From: Paraburkholderia aromaticivorans
GTDB lineage: Bacteria > Pseudomonadota > Gammaproteobacteria > Burkholderiales > Burkholderiaceae
NCBI RefSeq assembly: GCF_002278075.1
Contig: NZ_CP022990.1
Span: 806,001 to 870,000, forward strand
Reading direction: 5' to 3'
Length of the DNA stretch: 64,000 nt
In this document: piece after piece, positions 53,951 to 62,670 of the stretch
Layout: the number at the start of each line of letters is the position of its first letter
How positions within the stretch are numbered: the stretch's first letter is position 1
Notes under the pieces: generated by a model
Databases searched by the model: none
What the model was told of the DNA's origin: nothing
Seen by the model: the letters and a program-made list of their open reading frames with translations, nothing else
Program-made: the position numbers and the translations under genes

Positions 53951-54778
53951 ATGCTGATGAAACACCAACCAACCGATCTGGCAGTCCAGCGCGTGCGGCA
54001 TCCGCTGAAATTCCGTCTGCTGCAGGTCAAGCAGGTGCGCGCGCTGACCCCGCATCTGATCCGCGTCACCTTCACGGGTGAAGACCTGCACGACTTCGTC
54101 TCCGCTTCGTTCGACGACCACATCAAAGTGTTCTTCCCCGAACCCGGCGCGGACAAGCCGGCGCTGCCCGAAGCGGGCCCGGACGGTCCGGTGTTTCCGG
54201 CCGGCCAGCCGCGCCCGGTCGCGCGCGACTTCACGCCGCGCCGCTTCGATCGCGAGGCGCGCGAACTCGACATCGAATTCGCCATGCACGACGCGGGCCC
54301 GGCGGCTGCCTGGGCGGCGCAAGCCAAAGTGGGCCAGTACCTGGGCATCGGCGGCCCGCGCGGTTCGCTCGTGATTCCCAAGGGCTTCGACTGGCACTTG
54401 CTGATCGGCGACGACACCGCGCTGCCCGCCATCGCCCGCCGCCTGGAAGAGTTGCCGGCCGGCACGCGCGTCGCGGCGGTGATCGAAGTGGCCGACGCGT
54501 CGGCGCAGATCGAGTTCACGACGCAAGCCGAGCTGCATCTGGTCTGGCGCCATCGCAATGAAGCGGGTTTGCGCGGCGAAGCTTTGCTGCAGGCGGTCCG
54601 CGAAATCTACCTGCCCGAAGACGGCGAAGGCTACGTGTGGGCGGCCGGCGAATCCGCGACCATGCGCGCGGTGCGCTATCACCTGTGCACGGAGCGCGGC
54701 GTCGAGAAATCGCGCATTCGCGCGGCCAGTTACTGGAAACAGGGTGCCGAAGCGGTGCACGAATCGCTCGACGATTGA
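53951..54778 (+). CDS. yqjH: YqjH-type siderophore-interacting FAD/NADPH reductase
   Basis: 275-residue siderophore-interacting protein that reduces ferric siderophores in the cytoplasm to release iron. The FAD part (about 10-150) shows RDFTPRRFDREARELDIEF and GPRGSLVIPKGFDW; the C-terminal SIP domain shows DDTALPAIARRLEEL and VWAAGESATMRAVRYHL. RIRAASYWKQGAEAVHE ends the protein as in YqjH. AGGAG lies 10 bp before the ATG. It follows the yqjI-like gene by 64 bp and is probably controlled by it. Confidence 0.92.
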   Translation: MLMKHQPTDLAVQRVRHPLKFRLLQVKQVRALTPHLIRVTFTGEDLHDFVSASFDDHIKVFFPEPGADKPALPEAGPDGPVFPAGQPRPVARDFTPRRFDREARELDIEFAMHDAGPAAAWAAQAKVGQYLGIGGPRGSLVIPKGFDWHLLIGDDTALPAIARRLEELPAGTRVAAVIEVADASAQIEFTTQAELHLVWRHRNEAGLRGEALLQAVREIYLPEDGEGYVWAAGESATMRAVRYHLCTERGVEKSRIRAASYWKQGAEAVHESLDD

Positions 54779-54878
54779 ACGCGCGCCGTCCGGGGCGAGG
54801 CACAGTGCTACGGCGCACGCATGTTGCGGCGCCGGCCGCGCGAGCGGCGTGCCGAGAATAACAACAAGGAATCGACCG

Positions 54879-56135
54879 ATGTACTCAATAAACGCAATGC
54901 ACGAACGCCGCCTGCTGTGGCTGCTCGCGCTGACGCAATTCACCATCATCATGGACTTCATGGTGATGATGCCGCTCGGCCCGCAGATCATGCACGCGTT
55001 CGCCATCACGCCGGCTGCGTTTGCCACGGCCGTGTCGGCGTATTCGTGGTGCTCGGGGCTGTCGGGACTGTTCGCGGCGACCTATATCGACCGCTTCGAC
55101 CGGCGGCGTCTGCTGCTGACCATGTACGCGCTGTTCGCGCTCTCGAACCTCGCGTGCGCGCTGGCCGACAGCTTTGCGTTGCTGCTGGCCGCGCGCGCCT
55201 TCGCGGGCATCACGGGTGGCGTGCTGGGCTCGGTGATCATGGCGATCGTCGGCGATGTGATTCCCGTGCAACGCCGTGGTGCCGCCACCGGGACGATCAT
55301 GACCGCCTTTTCCCTCGCGGCGATTGCGGGCGTGCCGGCCGGCGTGATGCTGGGCGCCCATTTCGGCTGGGCGGCGCCGTTCTTCCTGCTGGTGGCGCTG
55401 TCGCTTCTCGTCTGGTCGGCGGGATGGCGACTGGTGCCGTCGCTGACCGGACATTTGAGCCGCCGTCAGCCGCCGCTCGCGGAAGTGCTGCCGGATCTAT
55501 GGCGGCTCCTGAGCAACCCGCGGCATCTGAACGCGTTTGCGCTCACGTTCATGATGATGGTCGCGCACATGCTGGTGATTCCGTTCATTTCTCCGGTGCT
55601 GGTCGCCAATCACGGCGTCGCGCCCGAGCAGCTGTCCTGGCTCTATATGGCGGGCGGCGCGGCGACCTTCTTCACGTCGCGCCGCGTGGGCGGGCTGGCG
55701 GACCGGTTCGGCACGCGGCGGGTGTTCCGCATCGTGGCCGTGCTCGCATTCCTGCCGGTGCTGTTCGTCACGCATTTGCCGGATCTGCCGTTCTACGCGC
55801 TGGTGATGTTCTTCCCGTTCTTCATGGTGCTGATGTCCGCGCGCATGGTGCCGATGCAGGCGCTGCTGACCACGGTGCCCGAGCCTGCCCGGCGAGGTGC
55901 GTTTCTCAGCGCGAACAGTGCGCTCCAGGCATTGGGCACCGGATGCGGTGCATGGATCGGTGGCCTGATGCTCGGCACCTCGCCTCATGGGCAGATTGTC
56001 GGATACGGCACGGTCGGCTGGGTTTCGGTTGCTGTCGGGCTGGCCGGCGTTGTGTGGGTTTCGCGCGTACGCGGCGCCCAAAGCACTGTGCCCGCGCCGC
56101 AGATGCTGCACGGTGAAGCGGTCGGCGAAAGCTGA
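54879..56135 (+). CDS. MFS transporter
   Basis: 418 residues, 12 transmembrane segments, of the DHA1 drug or metabolite exporter type: TQFTIIMDFMVMMPLGPQIM at the N-terminus, YIDRFDRRRLLLTMYALFAL (motif A) and AFAGITGGVLGSVIMAIVGD. Third gene on this strand after the ferric-siderophore reductase, 100 bp downstream, so a role in siderophore or metal-complex traffic is possible but not shown. AAGGA precedes the ATG at 54879. Confidence 0.88.
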   Translation: MYSINAMHERRLLWLLALTQFTIIMDFMVMMPLGPQIMHAFAITPAAFATAVSAYSWCSGLSGLFAATYIDRFDRRRLLLTMYALFALSNLACALADSFALLLAARAFAGITGGVLGSVIMAIVGDVIPVQRRGAATGTIMTAFSLAAIAGVPAGVMLGAHFGWAAPFFLLVALSLLVWSAGWRLVPSLTGHLSRRQPPLAEVLPDLWRLLSNPRHLNAFALTFMMMVAHMLVIPFISPVLVANHGVAPEQLSWLYMAGGAATFFTSRRVGGLADRFGTRRVFRIVAVLAFLPVLFVTHLPDLPFYALVMFFPFFMVLMSARMVPMQALLTTVPEPARRGAFLSANSALQALGTGCGAWIGGLMLGTSPHGQIVGYGTVGWVSVAVGLAGVVWVSRVRGAQSTVPAPQMLHGEAVGES

Positions 56136-56144
56136 GTGCGCGCC

Positions 56145-56177
56145 TCGCGCGGCGCTGTCCTGCAAGGCGCCGCGCGA
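56145..56177. terminator. Bidirectional hairpin between convergent transporters
   Basis: TCGCGCGGCGC (56145-56155) pairs perfectly with GCGCCGCGCGA (56167-56177) around an 11-nt loop. A second stem, GGCAAAGC with GCTTTGCC, follows and overlaps the end of the AI-2E-family gene. No long T-run. Confidence 0.6.
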
Positions 56178-56187
56178 ACGGCAAAGC

Positions 56188-57273
56188 TCAGTCGGCTTTG
56201 CCCGTCAACGCCCGGCGCGCGGCTTGCCCTTCATCGCGCGAGGCCGAATAGAAAACCCGCGCGCGGCCGATGACGATTTTCAACATGGCGATCACCGGCA
56301 CGGCCAGAAAGATCCCCGCCACGCCGCCCAACTGATCGCCGGCCAGCAAACCGACAATGACCAGGAACGGGCTGACTTCGACGCCTTCGCTCATCAGATA
56401 AGGATTGAGCACGTAATCCTGGAAGAGCCGGTACAGCGCGATAAAGATCACCAGCCAGAGCAGATGCGCATAGCCGCTGAACACGGCCACCACCAACGTA
56501 ATGGCGATCGCGCCGAGCGGCCCCGCGAACGGCACGAACTCCAGCAGGCCCGCGCTCACCGCCAGCAGGAACGCGTAAGGCACCCCGAGCAGCGAGAACG
56601 CCACGCCATAGCAGATCAGCGTGGCGAGCGACAGGAACAACAGCGCCCGCACGTACTTCGACAACAGCAGGTTCAGATCGGTCACGATCTGCGCCCATAA
56701 CACGCGATGCCGGTCCGTCAGCAGGTTCAGAAACGCATCCCGCATCTGCGGGCCTTCGTTGATCAGCAGGAAGCTCAGAATCGGAATCAGCACGAGGTAG
56801 ATCAGGTTGCTGGCCGCATGCATCACGCCGAGGCCGACGCTGCGCGCCATCGGCACGGCCTTGTCGGAGCCGGTCTCGATCTGGCTGCGCACGAAATCCA
56901 CGATCCGTTCGCGCAGCGGTTCGAGAAAGTGCGGTAACGGAAAGCGATTGGGCACGTCGGACTTCATCAAGGCGGGCAGCTGCGCGAACAGATGCGTCGC
57001 CTGATCCTGCAATTGCACGCCGAAGAGCGAGCCGACCACCGCGATCACCGCGACCACCACCACGAACACCAGCGCGATCGACGCCACTCGCGGCACGCGG
57101 CGCGGCCGGATGCGCTCGACCAGGTCGACCAGCGGATAGACGAGGTAGCTGAAGAAAACCGCGAACACCACCACCAGCACGGTGGATGACGCCATATAAA
57201 TGCAGAAGAACAGCAGCGCGATAAGCAACGCGGTCCAGACTTTTCTGGCCGTGCCGACGTCGAATCCCAGCAT
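56188..57273 (-). CDS. AI-2E transporter family (PerM-like) membrane protein
   Basis: 361 residues with about eight transmembrane segments in the AI-2E family arrangement: KVWTALLIALLFFCIYMASS, YLVYPLVDLVERIRP, a periplasmic loop (about 95-150), and EFVPFAGPLGAIAITLVVAV near 255. Family members include TqsA and PerM; some act as Na+/H+ antiporters and only a few export AI-2, so the substrate is open. GAGGAAGG precedes the ATG at 57273. Confidence 0.85.
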   Translation of the reverse strand: MLGFDVGTARKVWTALLIALLFFCIYMASSTVLVVVFAVFFSYLVYPLVDLVERIRPRRVPRVASIALVFVVVVAVIAVVGSLFGVQLQDQATHLFAQLPALMKSDVPNRFPLPHFLEPLRERIVDFVRSQIETGSDKAVPMARSVGLGVMHAASNLIYLVLIPILSFLLINEGPQMRDAFLNLLTDRHRVLWAQIVTDLNLLLSKYVRALLFLSLATLICYGVAFSLLGVPYAFLLAVSAGLLEFVPFAGPLGAIAITLVVAVFSGYAHLLWLVIFIALYRLFQDYVLNPYLMSEGVEVSPFLVIVGLLAGDQLGGVAGIFLAVPVIAMLKIVIGRARVFYSASRDEGQAARRALTGKAD

Positions 57274-57432
57274 GAACCTTCCTCGAATAGACGATGAGAT
57301 CCGGCGCCTCGAACGCGCCGGGAACATCGAACGAACATCGGATAACCAAGGCATCCGGGGCCAACCGCGGGCCCAACGAACGCGCCGGCGACGAGGTGAC
57401 GACTGCACCCGGCGGCGCGGCGCGTGGCGGAT

Positions 57433-57675
57433 TTACAGCAGCCTGGCCAACAGAAAACCCACGCCGGCTGCGATCAGCAGCGCGCCGATCGGATTGCTGC
57501 GAGCCGTTTCGGCGACCTGATCGACGCTGTCGCCATATTTCGCCTGCGCCTTGCCGGCAAGCTGGCGGACCTTGCCCTCGGCTTGCAGATCCACCTTGCC
57601 CGTCAGGCCGCCGACGGCGTCCTGCACCTTGCCTGCCGCATCCTTCACGGAACCTTCGAACTGATTTGAATTCAT
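57433..57675 (-). CDS. CsbD-like stress protein with a membrane anchor
   Basis: 80 residues: an N-terminal CsbD repeat (MNSNQFEGSVKDAAGKVQDA, GKVDLQAEGKVRQLAGKAQA) joined to a C-terminal helix NPIGALLIAAGVGFLLARLL of the ElaB/DUF883 kind. A small general-stress protein that probably sits on the membrane. AAGGAGG precedes the ATG. Followed upstream in transcription by another CsbD gene. Confidence 0.87.
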   Translation of the reverse strand: MNSNQFEGSVKDAAGKVQDAVGGLTGKVDLQAEGKVRQLAGKAQAKYGDSVDQVAETARSNPIGALLIAAGVGFLLARLL

Positions 57676-57751
57676 GTGATCCTCCTTGAACAGAGTGGTG
57701 AGGCCGTCGTCGGCGAAAACCGGCGCTCGACCCCGACCACCGTTGCGACCG

Positions 57752-57934
57752 TTACCGCTTCACGCGGTTGCGTACCGCATCCGCGGCTTCGCCGACTTTC
57801 GACTGGACCTTGCCGGCGAGTTTTTCAGCCGCGCCTTCGGCCTGCGTCGTCCGGTTGCCGGTGACCTTGCCGATCGCTTCCTTCACGGAACCCTTGACCT
57901 GTTTCGCCGCACCTTCCACACGATTCTTGTCCAT
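57752..57934 (-). CDS. CsbD-family stress protein
   Basis: 60 residues of the CsbD family: MDKNRVEGAAKQVKGSVKEA and NRTTQAEGAAEKLAGKVQSK. Soluble, helical and charged; function unknown but stress-induced in other bacteria. The ATG at 57934 begins the conserved sequence; longer frames are not supported. 76 bp before the other CsbD gene, same strand. Confidence 0.85.
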   Translation of the reverse strand: MDKNRVEGAAKQVKGSVKEAIGKVTGNRTTQAEGAAEKLAGKVQSKVGEAADAVRNRVKR

Positions 57935-58240
57935 GACGGTTTCCTTAAAACGGTTGAGTTGCACAGAAACGCCGAGACGCCAGCCGCGCGATGCATGGGT
58001 GAGCGTCGCCGCTTCAACCCCTGGCACTCGACGCACGATTGCATTGTCGCCACTCGGCGCGGCTGCCGACAGTCACGCATGCACGTGATCGCCTGGTGCA
58101 TTTGAACGCGTCTTGCCATGCATCGGTGTGCGGAGCGCCGGCGTGCCTGTCGTCGTCCGCTTCGGGCCGGCCGAACCTCGTCAGCACGGTTCGTTCCCGG
58201 CCACCGTTGCCCGCTGAAACCCGGCGGGCCCACAACGGGT
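57935..58240. other. 306-bp gap between the CsbD and PAS-LuxR genes
   Basis: Both neighbours run on the minus strand; this holds the CsbD promoter and the 3' region of the PAS-LuxR gene. I see no hairpin or repeat. Confidence 0.35.
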
Positions 58241-59818
58241 TCAGGCCGGTTTGGCGCCTTTGCGGCGCGGCGCGCTGCCGGGAGCAAGCCCGAAATGGCC
58301 ACGCGCGCGTGCCCATACGATCGCCTCGGCACGACTGTGCACGTCGAGCTTCGCGTAGATCGTGGCGACGTGATTGCGCACGGTGTTCGGCGCCAGCCCC
58401 AGTTCGCGCGCGATCTCCTTGTCGGCGAGGCCGCCGCACAGGCAGGCGAACACGTCGCGCTCGCGCGCGGTCAGATCGGCGAGATGGCCGCCCGCGTCGG
58501 GCGCATTCGCGCGCCGCACGTTGACCAGCTTTTCGATCAGCGTCTGGCTGAACCACGAGGCATCCTGCATGACGGTTTCGATCGCCGTCACCAGTTCCAT
58601 TTCGGAACGCTTGCGCTCGGTAATGTCGAGCAAGGTCATCAACACGCAGTCCTTGCCGTGGATGCTGACCGCCTCCGCGGAGACGAGGCAATTCAGCGTT
58701 TCGCCCGCGTGGCTCGTCACGATGAACTCCACGTTGCGCAGGCTGCCGCTCTCCTCCAGCGCGGCGCTGATGCGCGCGCAGGCGTCGTCGGTCCACAAGC
58801 GGCTTTGATCGAGCGGTTTGCCGAGCAACTCCTCCGGGGTGAAGCCGGTGGTCGCGGTGAAGGCGTCGTTGATATCGAGCGTGATGTAGTCGCCGGCCGC
58901 GAAGAGCGCGGTGGACACGGGCGTCATCCTGAACGACTTCTCGAAGCGCTCCTCGCTCTGACGCAGCGCGCTTTCGGCGCGCTTGCGCGGCTCCAGATCC
59001 ATGAAGGTGAACAGCATGCAGGCCTCTTCGCCGATGTCGATCGGCTGACCGGCCACCACCACGAACTTCGTGCCGCCTTTGGGCAGCCGCAGCGAGGCTT
59101 CCATTTGCGGAATAGTCGCGCCTTCGCTGAGCCGTTCGACCGCGAGTTCGCGCCTCTCGGCGCCTTCGAACACGTCGAGCTCGTACACCGAGCGGCCGAT
59201 CACGTCCTCGCGCACATAGCCGGTCATTTCCAGAAAGCCCTGGTTGACCTTGATATAGCGCTGGTCGCTCAGGCGGCAGATCACCGCCGGCGCGGGATTG
59301 GCGTTGAAGGTCTTTTCGAAGCGCTTCTCCGCGCTCGCCCATTCGCTCGCGTCGTGCAGGATCAGCGCGAGACAGTCGGGCTCGCCGCGCGCATTGGTCA
59401 GCACGAGGCTGCGCACGCGATGCACCCAGTTCACCTCGTCGTCGTGCGCCGGAAAGACTTCGACGACCACATCGCTGAAGCACTCGCCCGCAACCACGCG
59501 TTCGATCGGATAACTGCCTTCCGGCAGCGGATGGTTGTTGCGATAGCGCAACCGGAAACGCTCGCGGTATTCGGTGACGTCGGCGCCCAGTTGCGCGACT
59601 TCGGTGATGCCGTGCATGTCGAGCGCGGCCTGATTCGCCCAGACGATCGTCTGGTCCGGTTCGACGAGGATCACACCCTCGGTCAGCCCCGTGATGATCT
59701 GGTGCAACTGGCGACGGTCGGTCTGCGAGCGCAGCACCGTGTCGTCGGTGGGCGGCGCGCCGTCGGGTTCATTGGATTGCACCACGGAAGAGAGTGCAGC
59801 GGAGCTTGTGGTCGTCAT
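58241..59818 (-). CDS. PAS-domain LuxR-type transcription regulator
   Basis: 525 residues with three PAS domains (about 35-155, 165-285 and 295-425; VNQGFLEMTGYVREDVIGRS and TATTGFTPEELLGKPLD) and a C-terminal GerE/LuxR helix-turn-helix (about 450-515; LTARERDVFACLCGGLADKE and RELGLAPNTVRNHVATIYAK). It lacks a receiver and kinase, so it should sense a ligand or redox state itself. Its start, MTTTSSAALSS at 59818, avoids an improbable 75-residue extension. The nearby CsbD genes on the same strand are possible targets. Confidence 0.87.
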   Translation of the reverse strand: MTTTSSAALSSVVQSNEPDGAPPTDDTVLRSQTDRRQLHQIITGLTEGVILVEPDQTIVWANQAALDMHGITEVAQLGADVTEYRERFRLRYRNNHPLPEGSYPIERVVAGECFSDVVVEVFPAHDDEVNWVHRVRSLVLTNARGEPDCLALILHDASEWASAEKRFEKTFNANPAPAVICRLSDQRYIKVNQGFLEMTGYVREDVIGRSVYELDVFEGAERRELAVERLSEGATIPQMEASLRLPKGGTKFVVVAGQPIDIGEEACMLFTFMDLEPRKRAESALRQSEERFEKSFRMTPVSTALFAAGDYITLDINDAFTATTGFTPEELLGKPLDQSRLWTDDACARISAALEESGSLRNVEFIVTSHAGETLNCLVSAEAVSIHGKDCVLMTLLDITERKRSEMELVTAIETVMQDASWFSQTLIEKLVNVRRANAPDAGGHLADLTARERDVFACLCGGLADKEIARELGLAPNTVRNHVATIYAKLDVHSRAEAIVWARARGHFGLAPGSAPRRKGAKPA

Positions 59819-60181
59819 TGTCGATGATGAGCGCGAGTAGCACGCGCGAAAGCCTGTCCAGCATGCAGAATCGCCCAGAACGCGGCCGGGCGCCAATAGC
59901 CAATGCACCATGCCGCCTGGTGCACATGCACCAGGCGCAGCGGGCCGAGCCGCCAGGCGAGACTTCAGTGCCAGTTTCGAGGCTTCGGGCGGGAGGACGA
60001 TGAAGGGCGCCGGCGCAAGTGTCGCGACGTGCAAAAAATACAATTACCGTTTCAACGACTCCATATTCACGTGTCATTTTCCATATTTGACCCATATTTT
60101 TGCTTCATGATGCATCCGATATAGCCTATTATCAACCTATCACGAGTCAAATTGCCGCAGTATCGCGCAAGAGGTGCAAAC
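59819..60181. other. Divergent 363-bp gap with repeated CCATATT
   Basis: Start regions of the PAS-LuxR gene and the DUF3429 gene. The right part is AT-rich and carries three copies of CCATATT (listed separately); a TATTAT hexamer near 60125 may be a -10 box for DUF3429. Confidence 0.5.
60061..60098. repeat. Three direct copies of CCATATT
   Basis: Copies at 60061-60067, 60081-60087 and 60092-60098 in a short AT-rich tract between two divergent genes; possible binding sites for the adjacent regulator. Confidence 0.6.
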
Positions 60182-60622
60182 ATGACACCGACCGCCACGG
60201 CATCGCCGGGACTGCCGATCGCACTGGGTCTGGCGGGGGCGATTCCGTTTGTGGGGCTGGCGGTGCTGGTCAACACGTTCGGCGCGCACGAAGCGTTCTT
60301 GCGCCACGCCATGCTGGCGTACGGCGCGTGCATCGTGTCGTTCGTGGGCGCGGTGCATTGGGGAATCTGGCTGGCGGCAGCGGGTTCGCAGCCGCATTCG
60401 GCCATGGCGCTCGGCTGGAGTGTTCTGCCGGCTGTCGCCGCGTGGGCGCTGCTGGCGATCGGCACGCGCTACGCGTTGCCGGGCATGGCGGCGCTGCTTG
60501 CGGCGTGCCTGCTGGTCGATCTGGCGCTCTGGCGTATCGACGCGCTGCCGGGCTGGTATCTGCGCATGCGCGCGTTGCTGACCACCGTCGGCGCGCTGTG
60601 CCTGTTGTCGGCTATGCAATGA
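60182..60622 (+). CDS. DUF3429 membrane protein
   Basis: 146 residues, almost entirely four transmembrane helices (LGLAGAIPFVGLAVLVNTFG, YGACIVSFVGAVHWGIWLA, ALGWSVLPAVAAWALLAIGT, LLTTVGALCLLSAM) as in the DUF3429 family. SFVGAVHWG is the family signature. Function unknown. AAGAGG precedes the ATG at 60182. Convergent with the valine operon. Confidence 0.87.
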   Translation: MTPTATASPGLPIALGLAGAIPFVGLAVLVNTFGAHEAFLRHAMLAYGACIVSFVGAVHWGIWLAAAGSQPHSAMALGWSVLPAVAAWALLAIGTRYALPGMAALLAACLLVDLALWRIDALPGWYLRMRALLTTVGALCLLSAMQ

Positions 60623-60665
60623 TGCAGGTGGATGCCTGCGCGGCGTGCGCCACGCAAGCGTCCAC

Positions 60666-60700
60666 TTTTTTCAACCCTTTTTTCAACCCTTTTTTCAACC
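60666..60700. repeat. Three near-identical T-rich 12-bp units
   Basis: TTTTTTCAACCC at 60666-60677 and 60678-60689, then TTTTTTCAACC at 60690-60700. It sits between the convergent DUF3429 gene and the last gene of the valine operon. Confidence 0.85.
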
Positions 60701-60706
60701 TTTAGT

Positions 60707-61855
60707 TCACCCCTCCTCCGCGCCCAACGCGGCGAGCGGATGCGCCTCCCGCTTCCACGGCGAAGCGAGAAAGTGCCTGACGCGTTCGGGCCGCACCTCG
60801 GCGAGTGTGGCAGGCGCCCAGCGGGCGTTGCGATCCTTGTCGATCAATTGGGCTCGCACGCCTTCGCAGAAGTCGCCCTCCTCGATCACGCGTTTGACGA
60901 TGCCCAGCTCCATGCGAAAGCATTCCGCCAGCGTCATCTGCCGGCCGCGCAAAAGCGCCTCACGGGTGACGTAAAGCAGGGTGGGCGAATGGCTCGTCAG
61001 CGCGTCGTAGGCGGACTGCAACCATTGCTTCACCTCGCGCGGCGGCTCGCGCTCGAGGTCGTGACGCAGCGTCGCGACCATCCGCTCGATGCTCGAGCGC
61101 CGGTCGAAGTGGCGCAGGATCAGTTGCGTGAACGGCCCCAGCGCCGCGTGCGGAACGATATTGCACGGCGGCTCGAACACGCCGCGCAACGCGGCGAGCA
61201 GGTCGCCTTCATGCGAGATGCGCTGCAAGCGCTCTTCGAAGCTGGAGAGCCAGTCGGCCGGCACGCATAGATCCGCCAGTTGCAGGCGCAAGGCGTCGGC
61301 GCCGGACAAGGTCGCGCCGGTCAGCCCGACATACAGCTCGAGTTCCGCGGGCATCACGCTGAGAAAACGCGTCGCGCCGACGTCCGGCAGGAAACCGATA
61401 CGAGTCTCCGGCATGGCGATCTTGCTGCGCTCGGTCACGATGCGCAGCCGCGCCGCCTGGCCCAGCCCCATGCCGCCGCCCATCGCAATACCGTCGAGCA
61501 GCGCGACCACCGGCTTCGGGAACGTATGCAGCGCGTAGTCGAGCCGGTATTCGTCGACGAAGAACGCGAGCCAGCGGCTGTCGCCGTCGCGGGCAAGCCG
61601 CTGCACTTCGCGCACGTCGCCGCCGGCGCAGAAGCCCTTGGCGCCCGCGCCCTTCAGCACCAGCGCGACGATGCCCTCGTCGCTGCGGCAATGCTCGACC
61701 AGCACGGCCAGCTCGCGCACCATGGCATGCGAAAGCGCGTTGAGCGCGGCCGGCCGGTTCAGCGTGATGATCGCCACGCGGTTGACGACGCGAAACAGAA
61801 TCTCGCGTTCCGCTTCGAGACCCGCATCGGGTACGGCGCTTTGCAAGGCGCTCAT
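60707..61855 (-). CDS. 3-Hydroxyisobutyryl-CoA hydrolase
   Basis: 382-residue crotonase-fold enzyme of the HIBCH/EchA group. GFCAGGDVREVQRLARDGDS and GIAMGGGMGLGQAARLRIVT give the oxyanion hole, and the catalytic Glu/Asp region is MPETRIGFLPDVGATRFLS. The long C-terminal extension (about 270-382) separates it from plain enoyl-CoA hydratases. Cleaves 3-hydroxyisobutyryl-CoA in valine breakdown. Its ATG overlaps the preceding stop by one base (TGATG). Last gene of the operon. Confidence 0.9.
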   Translation of the reverse strand: MSALQSAVPDAGLEAEREILFRVVNRVAIITLNRPAALNALSHAMVRELAVLVEHCRSDEGIVALVLKGAGAKGFCAGGDVREVQRLARDGDSRWLAFFVDEYRLDYALHTFPKPVVALLDGIAMGGGMGLGQAARLRIVTERSKIAMPETRIGFLPDVGATRFLSVMPAELELYVGLTGATLSGADALRLQLADLCVPADWLSSFEERLQRISHEGDLLAALRGVFEPPCNIVPHAALGPFTQLILRHFDRRSSIERMVATLRHDLEREPPREVKQWLQSAYDALTSHSPTLLYVTREALLRGRQMTLAECFRMELGIVKRVIEEGDFCEGVRAQLIDKDRNARWAPATLAEVRPERVRHFLASPWKREAHPLAALGAEEG

Positions 61856-62670
61856 CAGCTCGTCTCCTGATCGGCCTGCGTGGTCTGCGTGGTCTGCGTC
61901 ACCTGCCAGCGTGGCGTGCGTTTCTCGAGGAACGCGTTGACGCCTTCGCGCTGATCGGCGCCGTCGAACAGATCGACAAAGCGCTCGCGTTCCAGCGCCA
62001 GCGCCGCCGTGCGCGGCACGCCGTTGCGAGCCTGATGGATCAGCGTCTTGCTGAAGCCGACCGCCTGCGGGCTCAACGTGGCGACGCGCGCGGCCATGGT
62101 CAGCGCGGCCTCGCGCGCCGCGCCCTTCTCCACCACTTCTTCGACGAGCCCAATGCGCAATGCCGTCGCCGAGTCGACGCGCTCGCCGGTGAGGATCATC
62201 CGTTTGGCCCAGCCTTCGCCGACCAGCCACGGCAGCGTCTGCGTGCCGCAACCGCAGGGCAGCAGGCCGACCGCGGTCTCGGGCAGCGCCAGCAACGCGT
62301 GCTGTTCCGCGATGCGGATATCGCAAGCCAGCGCGCATTCGAGGCCGCCGCCCATCGCATAACCGTTGATCGCCGCGATCACGACAGGCCGCGCGTTCTG
62401 CAAGGTTTCGAATGCCGCGCCGAAGCGTGCCGCCGCCGAGCGTGCGACTTCGCGATCGCCGTCGGCGAACCTATTCAGATCGGCGCCCGCGCTGAAGAAC
62501 CTGGGGCCGTCGCCGGTAATCACGATTGCCCGCACGCGCGCCTCGCCGTTCAGGCGCTCGACCGTCTGTTGCAATTGCAACAAGCCCTCGGGCGTGAACG
62601 CATTGGCGGGCGGCCGCTTGAGCGTGAGCTGCGCGACGGCGCCGTCGTGCGCGTAGTCCAGTTCGATCAT
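61855..62670 (-). CDS. Enoyl-CoA hydratase
   Basis: 271-residue crotonase. RFFSAGADLNRFADGD (about 57-72) and INGYAMGGGLECALACD (about 104-120) are the two oxyanion-hole motifs, with catalytic residues in LPETAVGLLPCGCG. In this setting it should hydrate methacrylyl-CoA in valine catabolism. The C-terminus carries a Thr/Gln-rich tandem tail (TQTTQTTQADQ). The start overlaps the mmsB stop as ATGA. Confidence 0.88.
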   Translation of the reverse strand: MIELDYAHDGAVAQLTLKRPPANAFTPEGLLQLQQTVERLNGEARVRAIVITGDGPRFFSAGADLNRFADGDREVARSAAARFGAAFETLQNARPVVIAAINGYAMGGGLECALACDIRIAEQHALLALPETAVGLLPCGCGTQTLPWLVGEGWAKRMILTGERVDSATALRIGLVEEVVEKGAAREAALTMAARVATLSPQAVGFSKTLIHQARNGVPRTAALALERERFVDLFDGADQREGVNAFLEKRTPRWQVTQTTQTTQADQETS

